Shown here: in pieces, positions 1-8,374 of the stretch
Position numbering within the stretch: position 1 is the first letter of the stretch
Layout: the number at the start of each line of letters is the position of its first letter
From: Bacteroidaceae bacterium
GTDB taxonomy: Bacteria > Bacteroidota > Bacteroidia > Bacteroidales > Bacteroidaceae
DNA length: 51,060 nt
Reading direction: 5' to 3'
Assembly: GCA_024401055.1 (NCBI GenBank)
Contig: JAKSLT010000011.1
Span: 1 to 51,060 of the forward strand
The notes under the pieces: model-generated
What the model saw: the letters and a program-made list of their open reading frames with translations, nothing else
What the model was told of the DNA's origin: nothing
Database searches by the model: none
Made by a program: the position numbers and the translations under genes

Positions 1-87
1 TACGAAATTCTTCTTTAACACAATTATCTGCCCCCAGCTTTTTTCCACTGAGCCGCAATGCCGAGGGGGGCTTCGGCTTTCGGGTAC

Positions 88-122
88 AAAAAAAAGAGGC
101 TCAGTTTCTGAACCTCTTTTTT
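88..122 (-). terminator. Intrinsic terminator of tRNA-Pro
   Basis: A 10-bp hairpin (AGAGGTTCAG / CTGAGCCTCT with one G-T pair, loop of three A) is flanked by a T-run in both directions, so it could stop transcription from either side. It lies 5 bases past the 3' end of the tRNA. The first 87 bases of the window hold no other recognisable feature. Confidence 0.8.
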
Positions 123-126
123 CAAG

Positions 127-200
127 TCGGGGTGACTGGACTCGAACCAGCGACCACACGCCCCCCAGACGCGTACGCTAACCAACTGCGCCACACCCCG
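127..200 (-). tRNA. tRNA-Pro (anticodon GGG)
   Basis: The minus strand folds into a 74-base tRNA. The acceptor stem is CGGGGTG / CACCCCG with discriminator A. The T arm is CTGGTTCGAGTCCAG. The anticodon stem CGCGT / GCGTG encloses the loop CTGGGGG, which places GGG at positions 34-36 and reads proline CCC and CCU codons. The 3' CCA is not encoded: CTT follows the discriminator, so CCA must be added after transcription. The anticodon stem contains two G-T pairs. A promoter lies upstream at 253-283 and a terminator downstream at 88-122, so this looks like a single-gene unit. Confidence 0.93.
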
Positions 201-252
201 TCTTGGCTCCTCGGCGATGCTCCGAATGGGGCTCTCTGCCGATTTGCGAGTG

Positions 253-283
253 CAAAAGTACGGCTTTTTTCCGAATGAGCAAA
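253..283 (-). promoter_or_regulatory. Bacteroidetes-type promoter for tRNA-Pro
   Basis: On the minus strand, TTTG (280-283) is followed after 19 bases by TACTTTTG (253-260). This matches the Bacteroidetes sigma-ABfr consensus TTTG-N19/20-TAnnTTTG. It would start transcription about 45-50 bases before the tRNA. Confidence 0.7.
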
Positions 284-298
284 CTTTTTTGGGGATTT

Positions 299-332
299 TT
301 TGCGCCTATATGGGCAAAAAAGTGTAATTTTG
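299..332 (+). promoter_or_regulatory. Candidate promoter for holB
   Basis: TAATTTTG (325-332) is a perfect -7 box, preceded by TTTG (299-302) at a slightly long spacing of 22 bases. The leader to the holB ATG would be about 80 bases. The promoter diverges from the tRNA-Pro promoter next to it. Confidence 0.55.
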
Positions 333-417
333 TACGCGATACGTTAGGTCTGGTTGCAAAATCGGGCCGGAAAAGGTGCGACTCATCGCGAAAGAAAAAC
401 AGAAAGAACAAAAAATA

Positions 418-1497
418 ATGTTTGAAAAAGTAGTGGGCCAGACGGAAGTGAAGGCCCAGTTGGAGAGCCTCGTGGAGAGCGGAAAGATGCCCCACGCTCT
501 TCTCTTCAGCGGTGCGCCGGGTGCGGGCCAGCTCGCCATGGCCGTGGCGCTGGCGCAGGAGATGCTGAAGACCGACCGCCTGCTGCACCCCGACCTGCAC
601 TACGTCTTCCCCGTGTATAAGCCCAAAGGGTGGGCTGCGGAACGTAAGGCCGTGAGCGACGACTTCACCAAGCAATGGCGCGAGCAGATGGAGGACAGCC
701 TCTATTTCGATGCCCAGCAGTGGGGCGAGCGTATAGGTCTGGAGGGTCAGAAATTTCAGATAGGCGTGGGCGAGAGCGACCAGATAATCCGCAAGTTGTC
801 CCTCGTCAGTGCCCAGGGCGGCTGGAAGGTGATGATAATCTGGCAAGCCGAGAAGATGAGCACCGAGGCGGCCAACAAACTGCTGAAAATACTGGAAGAC
901 CCCACGCCCGAAACGCTCTTCATCCTCGTGGCGGAGCACAGCGAGCAACTTTTGGAGACTATCGTGAGCCGCACGCAACGCTTCGACTTCCGCCCGCTGG
1001 CTGAGGACGACGTGGCCGACGTGCTGATGCGCGACCACGGCTTGTCGGCCGCTGATGCGCGGCAGGCTGCCCACGTGAGTGGCGGCAATCTCACGCGCGC
1101 CATGCAGTCGTTGCTGACGACAGACCAGGAAGTGACATACTTCAACCTTGTGGTGCTCCTCATGCGCGGGGCCTACGCCCGCGACTTGAGAGGGATGCGT
1201 TCATGGTCCGAGACCATAGCCAAGCTCTCAAGGGCCGAGCAGCGCAACTTCCTGCAATATATGCAGCGCTTCATACGGGAAAACTTCGCCTATAATTTCC
1301 GTGAGCCGCAGCTTTGCTACATGAACGACCGCGAGAGAGAGTTTGCCCAGCGCTTTGCACGCTTTATCAACGAGCGGAACATCATCCCCTTCTATGAGGA
1401 GATAAGTCTGGCGCAGCGCGACGTGGCCCAGAACACCAACTCCAAGATGGTGTTCTTCGACCTCGCCCTCAAGGTCATCTTGCTGCTGAGGCAGTAG
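418..1497 (+). CDS. holB: DNA polymerase III subunit delta' (clamp loader)
   Basis: A 359-residue AAA+ clamp-loader protein of the delta'/HolB type. It would sit in the replicative clamp-loader complex that places the sliding clamp on DNA. Family features are the N-terminal VVGQTEVKAQL, the SRTQRF segment around residue 185 and the HPDLHYVFPV motif that many Bacteroidetes homologues carry. The Walker A site is degenerate (GAPGAGQLAMA, with Q where the ATP-binding Lys should be), as expected for a non-ATPase subunit. The cysteine zinc cluster usually found between the P-loop and the HPD motif is absent; the two are joined by AQEMLKTDRLL. An upstream in-frame ATG at 376 is possible, but 418 fits the family start. 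It is followed by ricT and gldH. Confidence 0.88.
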   Translation: MFEKVVGQTEVKAQLESLVESGKMPHALLFSGAPGAGQLAMAVALAQEMLKTDRLLHPDLHYVFPVYKPKGWAAERKAVSDDFTKQWREQMEDSLYFDAQQWGERIGLEGQKFQIGVGESDQIIRKLSLVSAQGGWKVMIIWQAEKMSTEAANKLLKILEDPTPETLFILVAEHSEQLLETIVSRTQRFDFRPLAEDDVADVLMRDHGLSAADARQAAHVSGGNLTRAMQSLLTTDQEVTYFNLVVLLMRGAYARDLRGMRSWSETIAKLSRAEQRNFLQYMQRFIRENFAYNFREPQLCYMNDREREFAQRFARFINERNIIPFYEEISLAQRDVAQNTNSKMVFFDLALKVILLLRQ

Positions 1498-1639
1498 GAA
1501 GACCCCCTGATTCCCTCTTAAAGCGGGACTTGTCAAGCCGAAAAAAGAGCAAAAAGTAATAAACCATATAAGAAAGGACGCATCACCCACCTCGCAGGAG
1601 TATATATCCCCATCCAGCCCCTTTCCGGCTGCCGCCATC

Positions 1640-1720
1640 TTTCCCCTATCGGGGCAAGAGTCCGCTCTTCGAGCGGGGTAGGGGCATCGCGGCACGGAGT
1701 CGCCGCGACGGGGTGAGGCC
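1640..1720. repeat. Possible degenerate palindromic element between holB and ricT
   Basis: A G+C-rich stretch with nested short inverted repeats (CCCCTATCGGGG, CCGCTCTTCGAGCGG, CGCGGC with GCCGCG). It contains an ACGGAGT core similar to that of the copy at 39238-39330. It is probably a diverged member of the palindromic element family described elsewhere in the window. Confidence 0.35.
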
Positions 1721-1742
1721 TGTCTCTATTATATATTATTAT

Positions 1743-2879
1743 ATGAAACAAGATTATACCATAGACCCGTGCCTGCGCGGCCTCTGCGCCGCCGGCTGCG
1801 GAAGGAGCGACCATCAACTCAACACCTTCGACTACATGGCCGACGTGCCCGGCAATCAGGACACGAGCGACCTTGTGGAGGTGCAGTTTAAGAACACCCG
1901 TAAGGCCTATTTCCACAACGACAACCGCCTGCCGCTGCAGAAGGGCGACCTCGTGGCCGTGGAAGCCATGCCGGGCCACGACATCGGCGTGGTGACGCTG
2001 ACCGGCTCGCTCGTGCCCCTGCAACTGGAAAAAGCGCAGTTGAAACCCGGCACTGAGATACGCCGCATCTATCGCAAGGCACGCCCCGCCGACATAGAGA
2101 AGTGGCACGAGAGTCAGGCCCTGGAGCAGGACACGATGATACAGAGCCGCCAGATAGCCAAAGACCTGGGACTGGAGATGAAAATCGGCGACGTGGAATA
2201 TCAGGGCGACGGCCAGAAGGCAATCTTCTACTACATCGCCGACGGGCGCGTGGACTTCCGCCAACTCATCCGCGTGCTGGCCGACACATTCCACGTGCGC
2301 ATAGAAATGCGTCAGATAGGCGCCCGTCAGGAGGCCGGCCGCATCGGCGGTTTCGGCCCTTGCGGCAGAGAGATGTGCTGTGCCACGTGGCTGAAGAACT
2401 TCCAGAGCGTGGGCACCGGTGCCGCACGCTATCAGGATATCGCCCCCAATCCGCAGAAACTCGCCGGGCAGTGCGCCAAACTGAAGTGCTGCCTCAACTA
2501 TGAGGTGGACACATACATGGAGGCCGGCCGCAAGATACCGCCCCGCGACTTCCATCTGGAAACGGAGGAGGGCACGTGGTACTATTTCAAGGCCGACATC
2601 CTCTCCGGCCTTGTGACCTACAGCCTTGACCGCCGCATGGCAAAGAGCCTCACGGCCATCAGCGCCGACCGCGCTCAGGAGGTGATGGCTCTCAACCAGA
2701 AAGGCGAGAAGCCCGAGAGCCTCGACGACGTAGTGAGAGAGGCCCCCGTGCGCCCCGTGGACCTGGCCGAACAGGAGGACCTCACGCGCTTCGACAAGGC
2801 CAAGCGCCGCAAGAAAAAGCGTAAGGGCAACCGCGGCGGCAACGAAACGCAGGAAACGGCCGAAAACGACGGCGAATAG
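1743..2879 (+). CDS. ricT: PSP1 / RicT-family regulatory protein
   Basis: A 378-residue protein with the PSP1 C-terminal domain. The cysteine-rich signature is clear: GGFGPCGREMCCATWLKNF followed about 40 residues later by KLKCCLNYE. This matches Bacillus RicT (YaaT), which with RicA and RicF forms an Fe-S-containing complex that affects RNA processing. Two further cysteines near the N-terminus (CLRGLCAAGCG) may add to metal binding. The C-terminus is a lysine- and arginine-rich tail (KAKRRKKKRKGN) that could bind RNA. I chose the ATG at 1743 over a GTG at 1713, because the upstream residues look like read-through of a spacer. Whether it regulates mRNA decay in Bacteroidetes is unknown. Confidence 0.85.
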   Translation: MKQDYTIDPCLRGLCAAGCGRSDHQLNTFDYMADVPGNQDTSDLVEVQFKNTRKAYFHNDNRLPLQKGDLVAVEAMPGHDIGVVTLTGSLVPLQLEKAQLKPGTEIRRIYRKARPADIEKWHESQALEQDTMIQSRQIAKDLGLEMKIGDVEYQGDGQKAIFYYIADGRVDFRQLIRVLADTFHVRIEMRQIGARQEAGRIGGFGPCGREMCCATWLKNFQSVGTGAARYQDIAPNPQKLAGQCAKLKCCLNYEVDTYMEAGRKIPPRDFHLETEEGTWYYFKADILSGLVTYSLDRRMAKSLTAISADRAQEVMALNQKGEKPESLDDVVREAPVRPVDLAEQEDLTRFDKAKRRKKKRKGNRGGNETQETAENDGE

Positions 2880-2898
2880 CCCTGCGAAAAGCAAGAAG

Positions 2899-3309
2899 AT
2901 GAGATATTGCCGTGTGTATATGCTGAGAAAGACAGGCTTAGCCCTAATCTCCGCCGTGCTTGTCGTCGCCTGCGTGAGCGTTGGCCGGAAGCCCATGCCG
3001 CGCTATGAGAGTGTGGATGAGATGGGCTGGGACAAAAGCCGCGCCGTGCAGTTTGAAGCGCCGGAGAAGGGAGAGTGGACCATGCTGCATCTGCGCACGT
3101 CGGCAGCCTATCCTTTCACGCAACTCGTGCTGGAGATATGCCACGAAGGAGAGAAGGACACGCTCACGGTGGACGTGCCGCCGGCAAGAGGCAACGCCCT
3201 GACGGAGACAGCAGTGCCCCTGCCGCAAACGGTGAAGAAGGATATGTCGATACGCTATCTGCTGACCACCGATGTGCTGCCGGGAGTGTGTGAGATAGGC
3301 GTGGACTGA
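2899..3309 (+). CDS. gldH: GldH-like gliding motility lipoprotein
   Basis: A 136-residue probable lipoprotein. A short hydrophobic segment ends in VLVVAC, which serves as a lipobox. The body matches the GldH pattern: a GW motif near the start, a YPF segment (AAYPFTQLVLEI), a DTLTVDV strand and the closing LPGVCEIGVD. GldH was defined in Flavobacterium as a lipoprotein needed for gliding and type IX secretion. Homologues in non-gliding Bacteroidales are common, and their role is not settled. The gene follows ricT after 19 bases and precedes porX, which fits a role in the same secretion-linked set. An internal ATG at 2920 would give a tidier signal peptide and is a plausible alternative start. 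Confidence 0.75.
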   Translation: MRYCRVYMLRKTGLALISAVLVVACVSVGRKPMPRYESVDEMGWDKSRAVQFEAPEKGEWTMLHLRTSAAYPFTQLVLEICHEGEKDTLTVDVPPARGNALTETAVPLPQTVKKDMSIRYLLTTDVLPGVCEIGVD

Positions 3310-3343
3310 TAGCAGTAAAAATTCCTCTAAACGAAAGAACTAT

Positions 3344-4900
3344 ATGATAGGCCGACTCCTGTGGGTGGACGACGAGATAGACATGCTGCGCGCCCACATC
3401 CTTTTCCTCCAGAGCCGCGACTACGAGGTGCTGACGGCCAGCAACGGACAGGATGCCCTCGACATCGTGCAGAAGACCGACCTCGACCTTATCCTCCTGG
3501 ATGAAAACATGCCGGGACTGTCGGGGCTGGAGACGCTCGACCGCATAAAAGACCTGCGGCCGGCCATCCCCGTGGTGATGGTGACGAAAAACGAGGCCGA
3601 AGACCTCATGGAACAGGCCATCGGCGCCAAGATAGCCGACTACCTGATAAAGCCCGTCAACCCCCTGCAGGTGCTGATGTCGCTCAAGAAAAACATCCAC
3701 GAGCGCGAAATCCGGCAGGAGAAGACTTCCGAAGCCTACCGTCAGGACTTCATGCGCATAGGCTCCCGTATCAGCGAGGGACTGGAGTTTGAAGAATGGA
3801 AGGAACTCTACAAGCGCCTCGTGCGCTGGGAGTTGGAACTCACCGAGGCGGAGAGCAGCGGCGGCCCTATGGCCGACATGTTGCGGATGCAGAAGGAGGA
3901 AGCCAACCAGGCCTTTGCCAAATACATAAAGAAGAACTACGAAGAATGGGTGAACGGTGGCGAGCATCCGCTGCTCTCGCCCGAAATCTTCAAGACGCAG
4001 ATATTCCCCCGCCTGTCGGAAGGCAAGAAAGTATTCCTCCTCGTGTTGGACAACTTCCGCTTCGACCAGTGGCGAATGCTCTCCCAGGAACTCGCCGAGG
4101 ACTTCGACATGGAAGAAGATCTCTATTGCTCCATCCTTCCTACGGCAACGCAGTACGCCCGCAACGCTATCTTCGCAGGACTCATGCCCCGGCAGATAAA
4201 AGAAATGTATCCGCATCTCTGGGTGGACGAGGAAGAAGACGAAAGCAAGAATCAGAACGAAGAAGACCTCATCCGCCTGCAACTGGAGCGTTACCGCCGC
4301 AAAGAGACCTTCACCTACCACAAACTCAACGACTCCCACGCCGCCGACCGCCTGCTCTCCTCGTGGAGCAGCCAGATGCACGGCGAGCCCCTCCACATCC
4401 TCGTCGTCAACTTCATCGATATTTTGTCGCACGCCCGGACAGAGAGCCAGATGGTTCGCGAACTCGCCGGCGGCGAGGCGGCCTACCGCAGCATAACGCA
4501 GTCGTGGTTCCGCCACACGCCGATAAAGGACCTCTTCCGTCAGTTGGCGGGGCAGGACTACGAGATAATCATCACCACCGACCACGGCAGCATCCGCGTG
4601 GACCAGCCCTCGAAGGTCGTAGGCGACAGGAACGTCAACACCAACCTGCGCTACAAACTCGGCAAGAACCTGCAGTATGCCGCCAAGGAGGTGTTTGAGT
4701 GCCGGCAGCCCGCCCGCTTCCATCTGCCGCAGCCCAATATCAGCACGGCCTATATCTTCGCCACGGGAGAACGTTTCTTCGCCTATCCCAATAACTATAA
4801 CTACTACGTGCAGTACTACCGCGACACCTTCCAGCACGGTGGCGTGTCAATGGAGGAGATGCTCATCCCCCTCATCACGCTGCGGCCGAAAAAGAGGTAG
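3344..4900 (+). CDS. porX: PorX: response regulator with PglZ (phosphatase-superfamily) output domain
   Basis: A 518-residue two-domain protein. Residues 1-125 form a receiver domain with the acidic pair in LLWVDDE, the phospho-acceptor Asp53 in LILLDENMPGLSG, the conserved Thr in VVMVTK and the Lys in YLIKPVNP. After a helical linker, residues of about 200-515 form a PglZ / alkaline-phosphatase-like domain; VLDNFRFDQW and TTDHGSIRV look like its metal-site motifs. This domain order is that of PorX, which works with the kinase PorY and controls type IX secretion genes in Porphyromonas. The paired kinase is not in the window. The length is close to that of known PorX proteins. Together with gldH it suggests a working type IX secretion system. 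Confidence 0.92.
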   Translation: MIGRLLWVDDEIDMLRAHILFLQSRDYEVLTASNGQDALDIVQKTDLDLILLDENMPGLSGLETLDRIKDLRPAIPVVMVTKNEAEDLMEQAIGAKIADYLIKPVNPLQVLMSLKKNIHEREIRQEKTSEAYRQDFMRIGSRISEGLEFEEWKELYKRLVRWELELTEAESSGGPMADMLRMQKEEANQAFAKYIKKNYEEWVNGGEHPLLSPEIFKTQIFPRLSEGKKVFLLVLDNFRFDQWRMLSQELAEDFDMEEDLYCSILPTATQYARNAIFAGLMPRQIKEMYPHLWVDEEEDESKNQNEEDLIRLQLERYRRKETFTYHKLNDSHAADRLLSSWSSQMHGEPLHILVVNFIDILSHARTESQMVRELAGGEAAYRSITQSWFRHTPIKDLFRQLAGQDYEIIITTDHGSIRVDQPSKVVGDRNVNTNLRYKLGKNLQYAAKEVFECRQPARFHLPQPNISTAYIFATGERFFAYPNNYNYYVQYYRDTFQHGGVSMEEMLIPLITLRPKKR

Positions 4901-4916
4901 GGAGAACAAGAAACAG

Positions 4917-4979
4917 CCTCTCCCCGTCGGAGCTGCCTGCGGCACTCCGCCACCCCTCCCCGGTGAGGGAGGGGGAGAA
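4917..4979. repeat. G+C-rich palindromic element (copy between porX and a glycosyltransferase)
   Basis: It contains GGCACTCCGCC followed by the hairpin CCCCTCCCC / GGGAGGGGG. The same layout, an ACTCCG core next to a CCCTCCCC/GGGGAGGG hairpin, recurs at 17041 and 39238. Confidence 0.6.
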
Positions 4980-5010
4980 TACGGAGGACTATAGACTGCG
5001 CATAAAAAAT

Positions 5011-6030
5011 ATGAAACACGAAGCCCTCGTTGATGTCAGCGTGTTGCTGTTGTTCCACGCCCGTGCCGACCATTTCGGACAGGTGTGGCAGGAGGTGAAG
5101 CGTGCCCGTCCGGCGCGCCTCTTTCTTTATCAGGACGGACCGCGCGGCGAGCAGGATGAGGCCGGAATACAGGCCTGCCGCGCCCTCGTGGCCGACGACC
5201 AGATAGACTGGGAGTGCGAGGTGCACCGCCTCTATCAGGAGAAAAACTACGGCTGCGACCCTTCCGAATACATTTCCCAGCGCTGGGCCTTCTCGCTCAC
5301 CGACAAATGTATCGTGCTGGAGGACGACGACGTGCCCTCGCAGACTTTCTTCACCTTTTGCAAGGAAATGCTCGACCGCTATGCCGACGACCCTCGCGTA
5401 ACAATGATTGCCGGCTTCAACACCGACGAGAAATCGCCCGTCGAGGCCGATTACTTCTTTACGCAGGCCTTCAGCATCTGGGGCTGGGCCAGTTGGGCCC
5501 GCGTTGTCAACGATTGGGACGGCGAATATGCCTGGCTCGACGACCCCGAACAGGTGCGGCGCATAGAGGAAATCGTCCGGCGCAGAAAATATCGCAGCGA
5601 GTTCCTTGAAATGTGCCGCCAGCACAAAGCCTCCGGAAAGGAATACTACGAAACAATCTTCTGGAGTTACCTTCTCCTCCACGACGGCCTCGCAGTGATG
5701 CCCCGCGTCAACATGATAAGCAATGTGGGCATGGACTCCGGCACGCATTATTCCGGTTCGCTGGCCACCACGCCCCGCGGTCTGCGCCGCATCTTCACGA
5801 TGGGCCGCCACGACCTCACGTTCCCCCTGCGCCATCCCGCCGAGGTGGCCGAGGATTTCGGCTACAAGGAGCGCTACTACCGCGTCAACGCTTGGGGCCA
5901 TCCCTGGGTGAAGGTGGGGCGCTCACTGGAGGAGCTCTTCCTCAACCTTCGCTACGGCAATTTTGCAACAATCGGCCGCGCCATCGCCGCCCGCATCAAG
6001 AAGACACTGGGACTGAAAAAACACCGTTGA
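5011..6030 (+). CDS. Glycosyltransferase, GT-A fold (HlpA / FkbM-associated type)
   Basis: A 339-residue protein with a nucleotide-diphospho-sugar transferase fold. It opens with a beta-strand (VDVSVLLLFHAR). It carries a metal-binding acidic motif in CIVLEDDDVPS, then the segment FSIWGWASWARV, which is typical of a Bacteroidetes glycosyltransferase group often annotated as hemolytic protein HlpA-like. It would transfer a sugar to a surface glycan; donor and acceptor cannot be told. The start at ATG 5011 was preferred over an earlier GTG-type start at 4963, which lies in a palindromic repeat. There are no membrane segments, so it is probably cytosolic. It does not sit in a polysaccharide operon. 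Confidence 0.75.
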   Translation: MKHEALVDVSVLLLFHARADHFGQVWQEVKRARPARLFLYQDGPRGEQDEAGIQACRALVADDQIDWECEVHRLYQEKNYGCDPSEYISQRWAFSLTDKCIVLEDDDVPSQTFFTFCKEMLDRYADDPRVTMIAGFNTDEKSPVEADYFFTQAFSIWGWASWARVVNDWDGEYAWLDDPEQVRRIEEIVRRRKYRSEFLEMCRQHKASGKEYYETIFWSYLLLHDGLAVMPRVNMISNVGMDSGTHYSGSLATTPRGLRRIFTMGRHDLTFPLRHPAEVAEDFGYKERYYRVNAWGHPWVKVGRSLEELFLNLRYGNFATIGRAIAARIKKTLGLKKHR

Positions 6031-6094
6031 ACGGCGGGAGTGATGACTGACGACTGACAACAGACAACAGACAACGGACGACTAACAATAAATA

Positions 6095-7042
6095 ATGAAG
6101 TATTACGAATACACCTTTACCCTAAAGACCGCCCCCGACGCCGCCACGCCCGAAGTGGTGGCCGACGTGCTTTCCGCCCTCCTCGCCGAGATTGGTTTTG
6201 AGAGCTTTGTCCACAGCCGCGACCTCTCTATGGAGAAAGTTTCCGACCCTCACAATCCCGAGGCCGCCACTTTCGCCTACACCACCGACGAGGACACCTA
6301 CAGCGCCTTCATCCAGCGCGACCTCCTCGACGAGGACGCCCTCCAGAGTCTCCTCGCCGACTTCCCCCTGCCCGGTGTGACCGTCGCCTACGAGCAGCAC
6401 GAGCCCGAGGACAAGGACTGGAACGCCGAATGGGAGCAACACTATTTCCAACCCATCTGCGTGGAGGCCGGCGGCCACTCCTGCGCCATCGCCAGCACGT
6501 TCCACAAGGACGTGCCACCCGCAGAGTACGCCATACGCATTGACCCGCGGATGAGTTTCGGCACCGGCCACCATCAAACCACCTCGCAGATGCTCACGCG
6601 TCTCCTTGAGATGGACCTCGCCGGCAAGGAAGTGCTCGATATGGGCTGTGGCACCAGCATCCTCGCCATCCTGGCCCGAATGCGTGGCGCCCGCCATTGC
6701 TGGGCGGTGGACGTGGACGAATGGTGCGTGGACAACTCCCGCGACAACATCGCTCTCAACCATCTGGACGGCATCGACGTCGTGCTCGGCGACGCCTCCT
6801 CGCTTGCCACCCTCCCCGGCCGTCCGCTTTTCGACATTCTCATCGCCAATATCAACCGCAACATTCTCCTGCAGGACATGCCCGCCTACGTCAGCGTCAT
6901 GGCCCCCGGCGCAGCCCTCCTCATGAGCGGTTTCTACACCGAGGATATCCCCCTTCTCGAGGAAAAAGCCCGCTCCCTCGGCCTTTCCCTCATTGACGTC
7001 AAGCAGAAGGACAACTGGGCCTGCCTTGCCTTCCACAAATAG
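6095..7042 (+). CDS. prmA: Ribosomal protein L11 methyltransferase
   Basis: A 315-residue class I SAM-dependent methyltransferase. The SAM-binding loop is LDMGCGTSILAIL near residue 181. It is preceded by the PrmA signature RMSFGTGHHQTT and followed by the catalytic-region motif IANINRNIL. The N-terminal 110 residues match the substrate-recognition domain that PrmA uses to bind ribosomal protein L11. The enzyme trimethylates L11. The preceding spacer (6031-6094) is a low-complexity run of short GACAAC-like units. The gene is followed by folA. Confidence 0.92.
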   Translation: MKYYEYTFTLKTAPDAATPEVVADVLSALLAEIGFESFVHSRDLSMEKVSDPHNPEAATFAYTTDEDTYSAFIQRDLLDEDALQSLLADFPLPGVTVAYEQHEPEDKDWNAEWEQHYFQPICVEAGGHSCAIASTFHKDVPPAEYAIRIDPRMSFGTGHHQTTSQMLTRLLEMDLAGKEVLDMGCGTSILAILARMRGARHCWAVDVDEWCVDNSRDNIALNHLDGIDVVLGDASSLATLPGRPLFDILIANINRNILLQDMPAYVSVMAPGAALLMSGFYTEDIPLLEEKARSLGLSLIDVKQKDNWACLAFHK

Positions 7043-7102
7043 GCGGCCTTCTCGCCAGCAGCCCACTATCAACCGTCAACTATTAACTCTCAACTGAAAA
7101 AA

Positions 7103-7597
7103 GTGCTCTCAATAATCTGTGCTCTCGCCGAAAACCGCGCCATAGGTCGGAACAACGACCTTCTCTATCACCTTCGTGCTGACCTGAAGCGCTTCAAGGC
7201 GCTCACCACCGGCCATACCGTCATTATGGGTCGCCGCACGTTTGAGTCGCTGCCCAAGGGCGCGCTCCCCAATCGCCGCAATATCGTGCTGACGCGCCAG
7301 AAAGGTTACAGCGCACCCGACATTGAGGTGTTCGGGTCGCTGCAAGAAGCCCTCGCCGCCCTGCCCGCCGACACACATATATATATTATAGGAGGCGCCA
7401 GCGTCTATGCCGAGGCTCTTCCCCTGGCCGACCGTCTCTATCTCACCCATCTGCACGCCAGCCCCGCCGATGCCGACGTCTTCTTCCCCGAGATAGACCC
7501 GCACGAGTGGCGCTTGCTCGCCGAGGAACACCATCCCGCCGACGAGCAAAACGAAGTACCCTTCACCTTCGCCGATTATGAGCGCGTGAAGGCTTAA
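7103..7597 (+). CDS. folA: Dihydrofolate reductase
   Basis: A 164-residue enzyme that reduces dihydrofolate to tetrahydrofolate with NADPH. Family motifs are AIGRNNDLL, GHTVIMGRRTFESLP, NRRNIVLTRQ and the cofactor-site motif IYIIGGASVYAEAL. The start is GTG at 7103; no ATG lies nearby in frame, and the reading from LSIICALAENR fits the family. The nearly invariant Trp of the substrate loop (Trp22 in E. coli, usually W-H/N-L-P) is Tyr here, and the next Pro is Arg (LLYHLRADL). Both changes are clear in the DNA and could alter folate or inhibitor binding. Confidence 0.92.
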   Translation: MLSIICALAENRAIGRNNDLLYHLRADLKRFKALTTGHTVIMGRRTFESLPKGALPNRRNIVLTRQKGYSAPDIEVFGSLQEALAALPADTHIYIIGGASVYAEALPLADRLYLTHLHASPADADVFFPEIDPHEWRLLAEEHHPADEQNEVPFTFADYERVKA

Positions 7598-7607
7598 TTC
7601 GTTTTAT

Positions 7608-8369
7608 ATGTCGTTGCGCCCGTTCAAACTCCGCCATTTTTTGCTTTTGGCAGCCTTCCTCTTGACGGCTGCCGCCGTGCTCTATGGCTTTCGCCAGTGC
7701 TGGGGCCACTCCTCCGAGCAGCCCTATGCCCCCACGAAGGAGGACCTCGCTGCCGTGAAGGAACTTGAGGCCGGCATACTGCGCGATTCCCTCCGTCGCG
7801 AGGCGGAGCGCGAGGCACGCTATGACTCTATGCGGGCCGTATGGCGGCAGCAGGACGAGGCGCGATGGGAGAAATACCGCAAGGACCGCCCCCTCTCTGC
7901 GCGTGCCAAGGAATACCTCGCCGACCGCCAGCGCTGGGACAGCATACGTGCCGCCCGCCCCGAAAAATATGCCGAGGGCACCGTCCTCGACCTCAACAGC
8001 GTCGATTCCCTGTCGCTTCTCAAGGTGCCCCTCGTGGGTCCGGTGCGCGCTGCGCAGATTCTCTCCTACGGCCGTCAGCTCGGCGGCTACGTGTCGGCGC
8101 AGCAGATACTGGAAATCGGCAATATGCCGCCCGAGATGGCGCGCTGGTTCAAAGTAAGCGGCACGGCGCATCCCCGACGGCTGAAAATCAACAGCGCCGA
8201 CTTCACTACCCTCTTTCGCCATCCCTATCTCTCGTTCGAGCAGGTGAAGGAAATCTTCCGCTACCGCCAGCGCTACGGCGCCCTCAAGGACTGGAACGAC
8301 CTGACGTTGAGCCCCGTCTTCACGCCCGCCGATTTCAAGCGTCTGGCTCCTTATTCCGACTTTCACTAA
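7608..8369 (+). CDS. Membrane-anchored helix-hairpin-helix protein (ComEA-like)
   Basis: A 253-residue protein with one N-terminal membrane segment (FLLLAAFLLTAAAVLYGF), a charged, helical stretch of about 100 residues, and two helix-hairpin-helix units. The first (LDLNSVDSLSLLKVPLVG) and second (LKINSADFTTLFRHPYLS) both show the ComEA-type N-S/A-D-x-x-x-L pattern. Such domains bind DNA without sequence specificity. A periplasmic DNA-binding role, as in DNA uptake, is an inference only, since many Bacteroidetes carry such proteins without known competence. The gene lies 10 bases after folA and 5 bases before pgeF, so it is probably co-transcribed. Confidence 0.78.
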   Translation: MSLRPFKLRHFLLLAAFLLTAAAVLYGFRQCWGHSSEQPYAPTKEDLAAVKELEAGILRDSLRREAEREARYDSMRAVWRQQDEARWEKYRKDRPLSARAKEYLADRQRWDSIRAARPEKYAEGTVLDLNSVDSLSLLKVPLVGPVRAAQILSYGRQLGGYVSAQQILEIGNMPPEMARWFKVSGTAHPRRLKINSADFTTLFRHPYLSFEQVKEIFRYRQRYGALKDWNDLTLSPVFTPADFKRLAPYSDFH

Positions 8370-8374
8370 TCCCT

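Noticed and set aside
1533-2996. Long minus-strand open frame opposite ricT
   Set aside because: The ricT frame has the conserved cysteine motifs; this frame has none and runs into a G+C-rich repeat.
3164-4837. A 557-residue minus-strand open frame opposite porX
   Set aside because: It is a shadow of porX: no recognisable motifs, and it is built from the reverse complement of receiver and PglZ codons.
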